From Tretioscincus oriximinensis (taxonomy: Eukaryota; Chordata; Lepidosauria; Squamata; Gymnophthalmidae), in NCBI GenBank assembly GCA_022410635.1, contig JAJVDF010000301.1:806295-870294 (forward strand): a stretch of 64,000 nt of DNA, given 5' to 3'. The notes below the pieces were generated by a model that did not search any database, was not told the DNA's origin, and saw only the letters and a list, made by a program, of their open reading frames with translations. Each line of letters starts with the position of its first letter. The stretch's first letter is position 1. Made by a program: the position numbers and the translations under genes. This document shows, piece after piece, positions 22,606 through 34,087 of the stretch.

Positions 22606-23150
22606 GATTGGTTGGCCTGATGGGATAGTTTTAACTGTTGGACAGATTTCCCTTAACTATCCAAAAATGTTTGTGAGGGCCCCTTTAAAGGGGTTCAGCA
22701 TCACATGACTTGCCAAAGGCAGGGAATGAAGCCAATCATGATCCTGAATTGGGGAGGGGATGTTTCAATATAGGCTGCCATCTTGAGAACCCCCAAAAAA
22801 CCTCCTTGATCCTTGTTTGGTCCACCTTAAGCATGGACTGGGCAGAGCTCACTGAGGTGCCAACTGGTGACTGCCTTAAGCAAGGGCTGGGCAGAGTTGG
22901 GCATGTGAGCATGTTGGCTTACCCATTTGGTGCCGGGTGGGCCAGGTGGGGCTCACAGGAAGTGAGCAAGTGAGGTGGCCATTCCAAAGAGTGAATGACG
23001 TTAGTCCCTGGAGTGCCCCAATGTGGGGCTGTGCGGGACTGTCAGCCAAATGTGCTTCCTTACACACTCCTACCTCATGCTATGGCCTTTTATAGTTCCA
23101 ATGTTGTTCTATGATCCAATTTTGTTCTATGATCCAACATTAAGTACTGG
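22606..23150 (+). repeat. 3' region of Ngaro-type element with internal repeats
   Basis: GC-rich noncoding sequence. A 23-base unit of the form CCTTAAGCA-GG-CTGGGCAGAG occurs twice, at 22,825-22,847 and 22,874-22,896. Near the end a TTGTTCTATGATCC unit is repeated in tandem (23,104-23,135). Ngaro elements carry split direct repeats rather than LTRs; whether these repeats are those structures cannot be settled without the 5' end. Confidence 0.6.
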
Positions 23151-24240
23151 GTTTGTTATTATTATGCTTGAAGAAAATCAGTCTGTTTATTTCAGGCTAA
23201 ATAATATTTTGGCCTTGGTTCACAATGAAGACTACACTCTGACAGAAAATTTAATCCCTCTGTACGGACTGAGTTTTTATTCTAAAAGTCTTCACTAAAA
23301 ATGATAGATGGGCAGTGGGAGTAAGGAATGAAGAAGGGAAAGAATTTGATAGTAACACATGAAGTCAGAAAAATAAAGAATNTGATAAGACTTAAGGAAA
23401 TATAACCTAATTTGTTTAGAGGTACTCAAATGGGACTCATTTTACTCTTATTATCTAAAGATTGTCTATAGGGACGAAATACTAATGTTCTCAAGGATGA
23501 GATAAATTGCTCTGTTGAAAGCACTGTGGTTTGTTCATGGTTTTAACATCTGACTGTTCTTTGAACAGAGTAANAGAAAGTAGGCAAGAATCACAAAAGA
23601 AGAAAATACATTTTTTAAACTGAGATAGACAACATATTTTATCAAAGGTAAATAAGAATCCATAAATATTGTTAGGGTCATATCTCCCATTTTCTAATCC
23701 AAGATTCACCTGAAAAGATCCCATCATTTGTAAAATTGTTTGGTTAATTGAAGACCTGGTAAACTGCTTCTAGTCATATGAGATTGTACTGATTGACAAG
23801 TGAACTAATGGAACATAAATAGATATGAAACCCTAGAGACAATACAGTAGTAACAGCTTCAAGTTCCCTTTGAATCTTAGTTATTCAGATCAGATGGAAA
23901 TCCAAGGAAGAGAACAATGGCTAGGAAATATTAGGTGATTAAAAGTATAGGTATAAGAAGTTATATGAATGCAGAAAGAATAAGAAGATTGAACAAGAGA
24001 TAAGACACAGATTGGGAAAAGATAATAAGTAGTAATAAATGGAGAAAAAGAAATAGCCAAATATATAAAAGTAGTGAATGGGGGAGTTAAGGAAGAGTTC
24101 CAAACTATATGGAATTTAGATATATTAATATAAGAGTAGACAAGATAGGGAAATAAATAATAATAAACAATACAAGAATAATAAAATGAAAGACACAATA
24201 AAGTAGCTAGTATATAAATGTTATAGACTCCCATCATAAA
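23151..24240. other. Unassigned AT-rich DNA, purine-rich in its second half
   Basis: From 23,880 to 24,240 the + strand is strongly purine-rich and resembles L1-type 3' UTR composition, but no shared terminus or coding remnant could be identified. A minus-strand open frame over this part is just a consequence of the base composition. Confidence 0.4.
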
Positions 24241-24244
24241 ACTG

Positions 24245-24395
24245 AAAAAAACTGCTCTCCCTTCCCTACCCTTATATACTGTTTTTTAATATGTTAACTT
24301 CATTTTAATATGTTGGCATTTTTATTGTTAACCACCCTGAGACCTTTGGGTACAGGGTAGTATAGAAAAGTAAATAAACAAATAAAATAAATAAT
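24245..24395 (+). mobile_element. LINE/SINE-type 3' tail
   Basis: The segment TTAACCACCCTGAGACC, then GGGTACAGGGTAGTATAGAA, then a run of AAATAAA-type units (24,370-24,392), resembles the widespread reptile retroposon ending of the form CCGCCCTGAG...GGGCGGTATATAAAT with short tandem tail repeats. Family not assigned. Confidence 0.4.
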
Positions 24396-26407
24396 TCACA
24401 GTTTTTAGAAATTTAACTGAACAATGCTGGCATGGATGGCAGGATATAGATGTGTTTATACACATGGTATAGGGATGTGAAAAGATTCAGTGATAATATG
24501 ATTCTTTAGTTGTGGTTCATCTTGTTATATTTCAAATTATTTAGAAATTAGAATTTATTGGATATTTTCTTCATCAATCCCAAAGAAAATCTTCCATGAT
24601 TCAACATTTTCTCTGATAAAATATAGTTTATATAGACACATTTCTGCACTTGTAACTGTGATCTTATATGTGTTTCAAACCATCTTCTATTCTGAGGAAC
24701 TAGATTGAAAAATCAGAAGAATAGTCAAGTTTCCAGTCCAGTTCTTCAGGATTGAAAACGATTTAAAACCATGTAAGTGATTACAGCTATAAACAGATTT
24801 CAACTGTTCCTTAAGATAGGCCAAGATATTAACATGCCAATTTCACAATATATAGAAAAGTACAGATTTCTAAGAATAGTTGGCTTTTGAATTATTGATT
24901 CAAAAATATTTGGGAAATATTTAAAAGAAAAGTAACTAAAGGTGGGATGTCAGGAGAAAAAAAAGGTTGGAAATATAGTATGAAGAATGGAGCTGTATTC
25001 TTTTACCTAAATTATTCACTTTTAATCTGTCGTTGTTGGCAGGTGCCTATGGTTTTATATTAAAACATTTAAAAATTCAATAATTACTTCAGTGTTAAGC
25101 CACTAAACCACAATATTTGGACATATCAGATATCATGCTGACCTTTTCTCTTTCTGAAAAAACAAGAACATGCTGTTTTATTATGTTTGTTTTACCTTAA
25201 TTCCCTCATCTTCTTTCTCATCTTCTCCCCCTGCTCAGTTCTTACTTTAGATTCTTTCTATACCTTAAATCCTACACTATCTNGCCTGTTTCTTGTGGTC
25301 TTCCATTTATTACTCCTACTCAAATTGATTGCATGAGCTCTTAACAAAAATAAGCTCAATGCTAACTAAAAGCACCATCATTTTTCTAGGGTATCTCTAC
25401 ATGGCTAGAATTACATGTGTCAGTAGAGCTACACATTTTCCCCCTTAAACTTTGATATCTGCTGCCAGGGACTGTAAATTTAATGAGAGCACCTGCTGCC
25501 CTCTTGCTAGTTAATTCACAGTCATTTGCTTCTATGAAGGGATTAAAAAAAAGCTTCTGTTCTTCAGCAATAAATTACCATCCTATATTATAGCCTAAAG
25601 GGTCTTTGATTCATGTAATATTACATTTACACTAAGCACTCCTGGCAGTGGGGACATTTAGTTTCAGAGTTGAGGGGGGTCTATTTAGAGGGGAAGGGAA
25701 ATGGCTGGCAAGATTAAAATAGAATGAGAAGATCAATTGCCTGAATGCTGATAGCAGAAGGCAAGGTTTTGTCCTCGGCCTCACAGTCCTGAAGCAATTA
25801 TTTTCACAATGCCAAAAAGAAGCCCCCCAACTAATACACATTTTACGACTCTGAGTGACAGAATACTATATATAAGCCCATTAAAGTAATGCTTTAAGAA
25901 ACATAACAAATAATAGCTGATGTGTAATCTTCCATCCCCCCACTCGCAATTGAAAGTACTTATTTTCTCATAAAATGAATGTCATCGCTGTTAGAAAAAA
26001 ACAAACAAACAGCAAGCTGGGCTTCCTTTTATTAGGATGATTAAAGAATGTGGTCATGTCCAAGGTTTAAGATATTTGGAGTCAATCCCTGTGTTACAAG
26101 GATCACAGCAAATTTCCCAGTTTTGTTTTAGAGCTGACTTCCACACACATATCCAGTTATTAAATAATCCCAGAATTTTGTGATACTGTAGGCTGGGTTC
26201 CCACTGTGGAAAAATGGTCATGATAAAACCAAAGTGAATGGAAATTCACTTTGCTGTTCTCCCTCCATCCAGCCCATTTAAGGGAGAAAGTGCTTTTCCC
26301 CCCCTCAACTGTCATTCAAACCCTTTAAACTAGTAGAGTGGTTTTAATCCTATGCCACCATTTTAAAGAGCCTTGCCCCCTGCAAATTCCAAGCAATAGG
26401 GGTTAGG
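24396..26407. other. Unassigned AT-rich DNA
   Basis: No gene recognised. The segment from about 26,215 to 26,400 is GC-richer and may be the edge of a further degraded repeat, but I cannot name it. Confidence 0.45.
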
Positions 26408-26412
26408 GTTAG

Positions 26413-26764
26413 ATTCCACTGGTGTTCCTCAAGGTTCAGTTCTGGGCTTTCTGTTATTCTCAATCTATACATCTTCTCTTGGACAACTCAACATCTGATC
26501 TCACAACTGCAGTCACAAATTGTATCTCAGTTTCTCTGCCATCACTGACTGGATGACCAACTACAGGCTTAAGCCGAACATGACCAAAGCCTAGCTTCCT
26601 ATCTGCCCACCCCTACCCCCACCCAGCTTCTCTCCTCTCTTCTCACTTTCTGTCAATAATGAATCCATTTCTGCCATGACTGAAGCTCAGAATCTTGGAT
26701 TCCTCTTGAACTCTTCCTTTTCTTTTCAACTCCAAATCGCTTCAGTTGACAAAACATGTCATTT
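26413..26764 (+). pseudogene. L2 ORF2 fragment, reverse transcriptase palm end
   Basis: Reading from about 26,411 the frame gives DSTGVPQGSVLGFLLFSIYT, a stop after QLNI, and then a shifted stretch with YLSFSAITDWMTNYRLKPN. The catalytic ADD box that should lie between them is missing, probably by a small deletion. The copy is clearly dead. Confidence 0.75.
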
Positions 26765-27708
26765 GCAGTGGGTAGCTAATCAGGCAAGGACCAGGACATC
26801 TTTAGAAAAATAAATATTTATTAAGCAGCAAAATTGAACCTAAATGCAAAACCGTAACAATATGCATATCCCGATACAGACTAATAGTACAGACTTAAAG
26901 TGCATCAAACATTAACAAAAGGATAATTGAACCCAAAAATTAAATGAAGGAAGATGTTAGTAAACCCTAGGTGGAGAGAAATAGGCCATGGTAAATTAGG
27001 GGTGTGGCAGCGAAGCATCTCAGTCGACTTACNGTGAGCCATCTTACCTGACCGCCATTTTTCTGGTCACAGCCACTTCTGGCGGCCCTGATGGCAAGGC
27101 CAGCCCATCCATTCTGCTAGCTTGGCCCCCAGGCAGACACCTCCTGCCTACGCCCCATGGCGTAAGTCCATGGTCGCTCACTCTCCTGATGTGCCCAGCC
27201 CATGACAGTCTACCCATCCTGAGCTCTCAGCAGCCAAACACTGGCCCACCCTTTTGTGGACACTGCTCAGGCCCCCAGCCTGAGACAGCACAACCATTGA
27301 GGATCGAGGAAGTTGAATGGGGGTCTCAAGGAACTGTCCTGTGTATAACCCTCCCATGACTCTGGAGTTGTGTTCAGCCACACCCATCCCCAAAGGTAGG
27401 CTCCACAACTCCTGAACCCCTTTAGGAGGGCCCCTCCAAACTATGGGGTAGTCTTGGGGATACCTGACTCCAGGCAATTTTGACACCCCTTGGCCAACTG
27501 AGATGCGTACACCACCAGAGTCCTCCTAAAATGGCATCCCAGCATCGTGACTGGAAGTCATCACATCTTGCTGCGCCAGAGCAGTGAGACGGGATGACCC
27601 AGCTAGCGCATCCTTTGAGGATGCGGTTTCAGTGACGGCAGAACTCCCCTTGCCCTGATCACCTCGGCAGCAAACTGGATGCCCTAGGAGAGGTACCCCC
27701 CAGATGAG
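26765..27708 (-). mobile_element. Insertion related to the Ngaro-type 3' region
   Basis: A GC-rich, 944-bp block interrupts the L2 remnant. CATTT occurs at both edges (26,760-26,764 and 27,709-27,713), a candidate 5-bp target duplication that could be chance. Read on the minus strand, it shares several collinear anchors with 22,680-23,090: AAAGGGGTTCAG, CTTGAGA-CCCCC followed by GATCCT, GGGCTGGGCA with a following CTTAC block, and ATGGCCT. An AATAAA lies near its 3' end (about 26,818). It looks like a fragment or non-autonomous derivative of a Ngaro-related family; a solo LTR is the alternative. Confidence 0.5.
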
Positions 27709-27740
27709 CATTTCTTCTTTCTATATTACATTTCCAAAAT

Positions 27741-28112
27741 TTGTCTCTTCCTGTTGATACTGCTATAATTCTTATACATGCTCTTATCATCTCTTGTCTT
27801 GATTATTGCAATATCCTTTTTTCTGGTATTTCAACTTGTCATCTCCTCTCCCTCGTTTCTATTCGGCATACTGCAGCTAAAATGATTTTTAAATCCCGCC
27901 AATTTGATCATGTTACCCTTCCATTAAAACTTCTATACTTGTTATCTCTGCCTTATTGCATTCAGTATAAACTACTAGTTCTGACTTTTAAGACTCTCTG
28001 CAATTTAGCATCCTCATATCTTTCTTCCATTGTCTCCTTCTACCAGCTCTCTCATGCCCTTCATTCCATCCATTCAAAGTGGAAGGTTCAGCCCAGAGTA
28101 ACTACCTCCTGA
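27741..28112 (+). pseudogene. L2 ORF2 C-terminal domain
   Basis: This frame carries the region downstream of the reverse transcriptase in L2 elements: an ILIHALIISCLDYCNILFSG segment, an IRHTAAKMIFKSRQFDHV segment, then PLKLLYLLSLPYCIQYKLLV, LTFKTLCNLASSYLSS and a VTTS end. Frequent replacements of conserved residues and loss of the rest of ORF2 show it is an old remnant. The apparent ATG at 27,741 is internal. Confidence 0.8.
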
Positions 28113-28422
28113 TCCCATCTCCACCATTTTCTCCTTGTAGCTTCATACTTCTGGAACCTATACCCTACTCATATCCATCACTCCACCAGTTTCTCCTCTT
28201 TTAAATCTCAACTTAAAGGTACTTCTTTTGTCTAAGTCCTTCGACTCAACTTGGACTGATGTAATGATTTTCCACCCTCTATCTTATTGTATACCTAATT
28301 TTAACTTGTATTGTTTTATACTTGATTTTTAATATTTGTATTCACTTTGTAATTTCTTTGTGTTCTGTACAGTATTCTAAACACTCATAGCGCTATGTAC
28401 ATAAACAAAACAAACGAACAAG

Positions 28423-29280
28423 AATACAATGAAAATCTTCACATGTGTAGTATTTAGGATTTTGAATCCTAACTATAACTAAGCCAGGTAACACAGAGCC
28501 TTCTTCTTCCAACATAAAAGCTATTGATTTGTCCTGTTAAATAAATTTCTTTTTTTTTCACAAATGCTTTTATATAAATGCTCTTTGAATAACCTTTATC
28601 TGTGATTTGTTTTTGTGTGATATTAAGTGGCATTGCAAAATTTAATAATTATTTGTTTAAATAATGCTGTGAAGATTTATTATATTTAATAATAGCGTTA
28701 AACAAAAGCATTACTGAGAATAGATCCCAGGAGAATGTTCCTTCCACTCTAGGTAGGATGGCAATAATGTTGCTAATTAAAGCAGTGAGGTGGTTAGTGG
28801 AAGGACAACTGCGCAGAAACAAAGCTGATGAAAATGTAGATAGTTTTATACAGTGGGTAAATTAATTATACTGGACTTAATTCTAAATTTTGGCAATTAT
28901 ATAAAACTAATGGAATAAGCCCATTGCTTTATNTTTATGCAACAGGCTCTTACTGCATGATGAGAAGTTTGCCTTATGCTATTCTGTCACTGTTGATCGT
29001 TTAGCCCAGGCCTGCAGAATGTATGAGAATTCTCTGGAATTTCCCTCACAGGGCTGGTTTAGCCTTTATTTCCTCATCATGCTCATTAGTATGGGAGGGC
29101 TTCAGCAATGAATAGATGGATTCAACTTCCACTGGAAGAAGGCTGAATTTTGAATTGAGAAATCTGAAAAAAAATTATTTTATTTTCTTGAAAACACCTA
29201 ATTATAAGTGTTCTCCTCATGAAATCATCAAATTGCAATCATTTGAAGTTGATATTAAGAATCCTCCTTTCCTAGAATTA
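28423..29280. other. Unassigned AT-rich DNA
   Basis: No gene or repeat recognised. Homeodomain-type TAAT words are frequent but this follows from the base composition. Confidence 0.45.
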
Positions 29281-29755
29281 TGTAAGAACATAAGAAGAGC
29301 TCAGCTGAATGGGCCCAGAACTCATGTAGGCCAGCATTGTTTCTCACGCAGTGGCCCACCAATTGCACTTGGGTAGTCTGAAGTGGAAGAAGTCAAAACC
29401 CTCTCCTGATCTCATGTCCCTGCAAATAGTACTTTAGGAATATGGTATTGTCTGGAGCTCCATCCTGGAGCCATTATAAAGAGATCCATCCTAGTAGCTA
29501 TTTAAACTCTTGGCTTCGATAAAGTTCTGTAATCCTGTCTTAGGTGTAGAAAATGCTTTCCCGTATTTGTTCTAACTGTCGTGCCTATCTGTTTCAAGGA
29601 ATGTCCCCTGGTCTCCTAGTGTTGTGTGATACAGAAAACATTGTTTCTCTGTTCAGCTCATCCATGCCATGCATGATTTTATACACTTCAATCAGATTTT
29701 AAATGTCATTTTTTGAGGCTGAAGAGCCCCATGTTTTAGCCTGTTTCATAAAGGA
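29281..29755 (-). mobile_element. CR1 LINE 3' fragment (old subfamily)
   Basis: It begins with the CR1 terminus TGTAAGAACATAAGAAGAGC and follows the 3' UTR and the start of the ORF2 C-terminus seen at 7649-8180, with many substitutions and small deletions. The conserved blocks for GGCCCACCA, CATGCATGATTTTATACAC and GAGGCTGAAGAG are readable. No frame remains open. Confidence 0.8.
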
Positions 29756-29818
29756 AAATATATAGGATGTAATCTCCTTCCCACCCATGCTTCCAAGGAA
29801 AAGCAAAGGACCTTTTCA

Positions 29819-30035
29819 CACAATGGTCCACCAATGGCACCTGGGCAGTCTGAAGTGGAAGAAGGGAAAACTGTCTCCTTTTCTCAACTCTCTGCAAATG
29901 GTATTTCAGGAATAATGCCTGTAGCTCTATCTTGCGAGCAGTATCAAGAGATCCATCCTAGTAGGTATTTAGACCCTTAACTTTCATTAAGTTTTCTAAT
30001 CCTTTCTTAAAGCTGTCCAAACTTCTGGGATGTTC
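29819..30035 (-). mobile_element. Second CR1 3' UTR fragment
   Basis: It repeats part of the same 3' UTR, from the GGTCCACCAATGGCACCTGG block to the AAGCTGTCCAAACTTCTGG block, immediately after the preceding fragment and in the same orientation. Either a second insertion or a partial tandem duplication. Confidence 0.7.
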
Positions 30036-30193
30036 ACTTGAGCATCTAATAATGATAAGAACTCTAGCAACATCCCCAAACTGTGCACAGTACCTAATTC
30101 TTCAGAAGGCATGCAAGCCCATCTAGAACAAACAAATTCCCAAGTACCTAAACATGAGATCTACCCACCCACAAAGTCTCTACCTTGTAAACT

Positions 30194-30252
30194 GGGAAGC
30201 ACCCCTAAAACGGGTTTTCAACCCCACCCAAAAGGGGTCATCTGGTCAGCAT
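30194..30252. mobile_element. Half of the 59.7-kb hAT-like MITE
   Basis: About 59 bases match the right half of the element at 59,693-59,886, including GGTTTTCAAC, CCAAAAGGGGTCATC and TGGTCAGC-TA. The left end is absent, so this is a truncated copy. Confidence 0.7.
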
Positions 30253-30359
30253 ACATAAGGGTATTTGGAAGTGAAGATGCTGTGCTGAGTTTTTAATTCC
30301 TCCAATCAGCTTTTTTCCCTCACTTCATACATATTTTGCAGCTCCCATGAAAATACTTG

Positions 30360-30730
30360 GTAGGTGTCATGACTGAGCCTGCCATGCCAAAGGAGTCCCT
30401 ATAAGAGGACTCAGAGGAAGAAATCACTGGACTGAGGCCTGGTGAGAACAGCTAGGAACTCACAGCCAGGCCCCAGTTCTGAGATTCTCCAGCCAAATCT
30501 CAGCTCCGAAGCTACCCTGCCTCCTCATATAATGACAGGGGAGAACCTTCCACCTTCATCTCCAGAACCCCAGGAATACCATAGGATGTGCAAATCTACA
30601 GCACAGCAGATGCAGCAACAGATTAGGTGCTCTGGGGCAAGCTGGGCTGGATGATGAGAGCTTGGAGTAACAGGACTGTCCTAGTTACAGAGGATTACTG
30701 AGGAAAAACAGGAGACAGGTGACATTTTGT
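30360..30730 (+). other. GC-richer segment, possible retroelement remnant
   Basis: Composition rises sharply relative to the flanks and a 70-codon frame (30,442-30,654) is proline- and glutamine-rich (PPSSPEPQEYHRMC, TAQQMQQQ). It loosely resembles low-complexity ends of retroelement proteins, but no domain is recognisable. Confidence 0.25.
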
Positions 30731-33390
30731 ATAAAAACTAACCATGTACAAAAATATAAAACAATTCTGTAAGATATAAGTGTAACTGTGCTTTTGTTGT
30801 TATTTGCAAAACTGTACATAAAGCAACAGAGAATCACAGGATGCAATAACCAAGAGACGTGAATGGAGATGATTTATTGTGGGTGCAAAACAAAAGTTCT
30901 TATAATTTAATGGTTTAAAAAGCGTAAGTGTAATTAAACAGCAACTGAAACGGGTACCAGAAAATAGTACTATAATCACTTTGTCCATTAAAGCTTATTT
31001 ACCACTTGCTTGCCTATTCTCTCAATTCCAAGAAAACCTACTGGAGCCCTTCATAATATCTTCCAGTTTTCATTTTGCTGCCTTGGTGTAGCTGCCTTGC
31101 TATTGCTTTTCAAAAAAAAAAAAAAGGTATTGCTTGGAATACAAGGAGATAAAGCCAAAAAAAAAATTTCTCACTTCTTGTAAATGAAATGCAGCTCTTA
31201 TAGAAAATAATGATCAAAGCATCAAGAAATAANAGTTGGGTTTTTCTTCCCTTTTAATTTATGCTGTGGTCTTTTGGAAATCATTATTGTTTAAAACTAA
31301 TGGGTGGCAGGGAAATAGTTTATGCACAGCTAAATTGCAAATCTAGTTCAGGTTTTCCAAAATTACATGCAGTCGGGGTGAGTGGGTGAGGCATTCATTT
31401 GCCTTTCTTTTCAGCTCCCCTACCTTTGGATAAACTGATTTTTTTTTCTTTAAATAACTCTGACTGATCATTTAGATTTGAAATTGTTCAGTTGTAATAC
31501 TTCATCTGTGTTATCAAGATAAAGCAGCCCAAGAGACAGTCTAACTATAATGAAAGCTCTGTGCTATCAGAAAAAAGCTCTACACTTAATAAGTAAAGGC
31601 ACTTGGTAAAACAGGAATAGGCAACTTCTCAGACCTCTGAGTATATCTTTCTTTCATTAATGCTTCATTGTTTTTTCTTCAACCCCCTTCAATGCCTTTC
31701 AACTGTCCTCTCAGTGCTGTGGAGCATGGAAGGAGGTCTGGATTTAAGTCAATGAATGAGATATGCCATACTAAGAGTAATTAGTTTATTGACGTCACTT
31801 TGGCTTTTAGATCACATTTAACTGAGCTGCTACTCCTTGAAACAGTAGGTCATTTGTAGCACATTATGCAAATGTAAAGACTAATCTTTTGCATAATACA
31901 TAAGGACTTAGTTTTCACGTTAGCTAATTTATTGGTCCACACAGGAGCTATGAATGCCGATTTTTATTAAGCTCTTCATTAAGTCAAAATTGCAACTGAA
32001 GTAATGTGCGATAGTTTTATATATGCTATAAATATTATACATGAGAGAAAAAGAAATACATATGCATAACTTCTAAATGCAATTATTCATACAGAAACAA
32101 CCACAGGCCTGATTCTGGTATCTTATTCTTAGTAGGTAACTAATATTGAGATCTCTCTACACTCATATGAGTTAATTTGCAAATTCTTAGTAACTTTGCC
32201 ATGGACTAACGATGCCAGAATTAAAGCAAACAGCATTATGTTTTCAATCAAAGGCAAATTTCATGTAGCCATAAAACAAAGGCTNTTTTTCCACTATTTC
32301 AACAAAATAAATTTCCCAAACATTGCATTTTCAACTGTAGGATGTATTTTCAAGTAGAAAATGGAAGAATCAAAGGAAAATATGTTTTCATTAACATAAA
32401 TTAATATTTCTTAAGAGTTTTTGAGAGTTGAATTCTTACTTTACCAAAAGCACATCCGGCAAAGCAGCTAGTATAAATAATTTATATACGATGTTTAGTA
32501 AAACATGTACATTTAAGTCACTGCATTCGTTTGTAGGGCTCTATATCATTTCTTATGGGATAAATGTAGTTAACAATGGAAAAGATCTATTAAATCAAAG
32601 CAGTCTTCTATAGCAGCTTTAAGTCTGCCAATAAAATGCATGTAAGATTTTAGTGCAATGCTGCATTCCTACCCATCGCAATAAAATGGCAGTTAACACT
32701 TAAAGGCAACCTCTGAAAAGCATCTATATAATTAATGATGAGAACCAGCTTAGGAACAAAAAAATCATTAATGCAGCCCACCGTTTTTGTTTAGTGGTTG
32801 CAATGACAAGTAAACTTGGATTCAATTTCTAAAAAACATCAACAGATATTGTAAATATCTAAATTAGCATATAATACATAATAAGATGGTCTTTTCTGCT
32901 CTGGGCCTTACTCCAGATTTTACCTGAAATAGAGATTTGCAGTTTATATGCTAGTGGAGGCCATGTCAGGCCCCCATTTTTGAATAAAATCTAGAATAAG
33001 ACCCAGTGCAGAAAAAACCTAAAAATGCTGCAAAACTAGCATAATCCTGACAGCACTTGTTCTGGAACAGTAAAAGACAGACTATGCAGGTAGCATTGCC
33101 AGTTTACATAAAANGAAGATGCAGCCCTGGCAACTTGAATAGTTTATTGAGCTTGTTGTGGTTATTGATAGTATCTATTTATCACAAAAAGAATTAAGAA
33201 TGGGAACTGAATACCTTAATAGACACTGGGTTGATATTAGTAAGGAAAACAGGCATAGCCAATACTTGGCTGAGAAGGCATTCAAATGTAATTTTTGCTT
33301 TTTAAAGTATTAGCCTACACTGTCCATCATTACAACTTGAAATAATAGCCAACCAAACAATTTAAGATTCATACTAATTAGTCTCTTTGC
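30731..33390. other. Unassigned AT-rich DNA; no repeats recognised
   Basis: No gene or transposon recognised. Poly-A runs lie at about 31,110-31,125 and 31,157-31,167. The stretch 31,760-32,680 is unusually free of visible repeats and contains an octamer-like ATGCAAAT at 31,867 and several TTAATTA-type words; it could be conserved noncoding DNA, which only an alignment could show. Confidence 0.4.
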
Positions 33391-33892
33391 ACAGGCCTCA
33401 ATAATGTCTTTAGGAACCTATCTAATATGTTCTTAAAAGATCCCTAAAACATATTACCAAGCCTGTGAAAATAGGGTCTTAATTTTCCATTACTGAGCCT
33501 ATGCAAATAGAGTCTTAATTTGCTCCACATGCAAGAGGTCTTCCCCTCCTCAAACATATGAAGTAATATTTTATGAAGGGAGTCTTACATTAGAGGGAAT
33601 TCCTTCTTTTCAGAAGAAACTCCTTCCATCAGAAATGAGACAGTTCTGAATTTTGCCCTTGAACCAATAAGAAAACTGCAAAGAAGATCTGAATCCATTG
33701 AAAAGAATAATTTTTAAAAACCCATCTGAAGGATCACTTTTTCTTCTCTATGAAGAAAGTGAGGGGTCNGTCGCATCATAAGTAACTCCATCTTCTGGAT
33801 CCTGCACAAGTTTTAAACACACAACTAAACTCTTCTCAATGCTAACAAGAGACAAGATGGCCCAATCTTAACCATTATCTCTCTTTCATATT

Positions 33893-33910
33893 CAATTGCT
33901 ATAGCAATTG
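33893..33910. repeat. Perfect 18-bp palindrome
   Basis: CAATTGCTATAGCAATTG equals its own reverse complement. It lies 42 bases from a second perfect hairpin. Confidence 0.9.
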
Positions 33911-33952
33911 CTTTACTATATAGAATTGCTATTCTAGGAATATTTTTATTGC

Positions 33953-33982
33953 AATTTACTAATCCAACAGGATTAGTAAATT
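33953..33982. repeat. Perfect hairpin, 13-bp arms
   Basis: AATTTACTAATCC and its exact reverse complement GGATTAGTAAATT are separated by AACA. No following T-run or gene, so it is not a terminator; it may be a replication-slippage or template-switch product. Confidence 0.9.
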
Positions 33983-34087
33983 GGCCTGACAAGATTGCAT
34001 AAAAAGTGTCTCTTGCCCAATCCAAAGACAAAAAGAGTCCTTAGAAGCAGTCTTTTCCCAGAGTGGAAAAAACCAGTCTGAGGGTAC

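Larger units (their letters stand above)
20860..23150 (+). mobile_element. Ngaro-type (DIRS-like) tyrosine-recombinase retrotransposon, 5'-truncated
   Basis: In order the element carries the RNase H end of the polymerase, a tyrosine recombinase, an SGNH-hydrolase reading frame and a GC-rich 3' region ending near two copies of a TGTTCTATGATCC unit (23,104-23,136). A tyrosine recombinase in place of a DDE integrase defines DIRS-like elements, and an extra hydrolase frame points to the Ngaro group. Reverse transcriptase and most of the RNase H are missing upstream. 20,703-20,860 is GC-rich and may be part of the element or a separate repeat. The 3' boundary is approximate. Confidence 0.82.
26408..28422 (+). 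mobile_element. L2-type LINE remnant split by an insertion
   Basis: Two parts, 26,408-26,764 and 27,714-28,422, read as one degenerate ORF2 C-terminus plus 3' UTR. The first part has the reverse-transcriptase signature GVPQGSVLGFLLFSIYTSSL, then TDWMTNYRLKPNMTK; the second has HALIISCLDYCNILFSGI, a TAAKMI block and a KLLVLTFKTL block. These are typical of L2-clade elements. The end at about 28,384-28,422 has the usual short CATAAACAAA-type tail. The interruption is the 944-bp insert described separately. Confidence 0.8.

Noticed and set aside
23890..24237. 115-codon minus-strand frame rich in Tyr, Ile, Phe and Ser that looks like a membrane protein
   Set aside because: It is the complement of a purine-rich tract; the hydrophobic look follows from base composition.
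26399..26413. TTAGGG telomere-like repeat
   Set aside because: Only about two units; too short for an interstitial telomeric array.
33953..33982. Hairpin as a transcription terminator
   Set aside because: Eukaryotic context, no gene upstream and no T-run after the stem.
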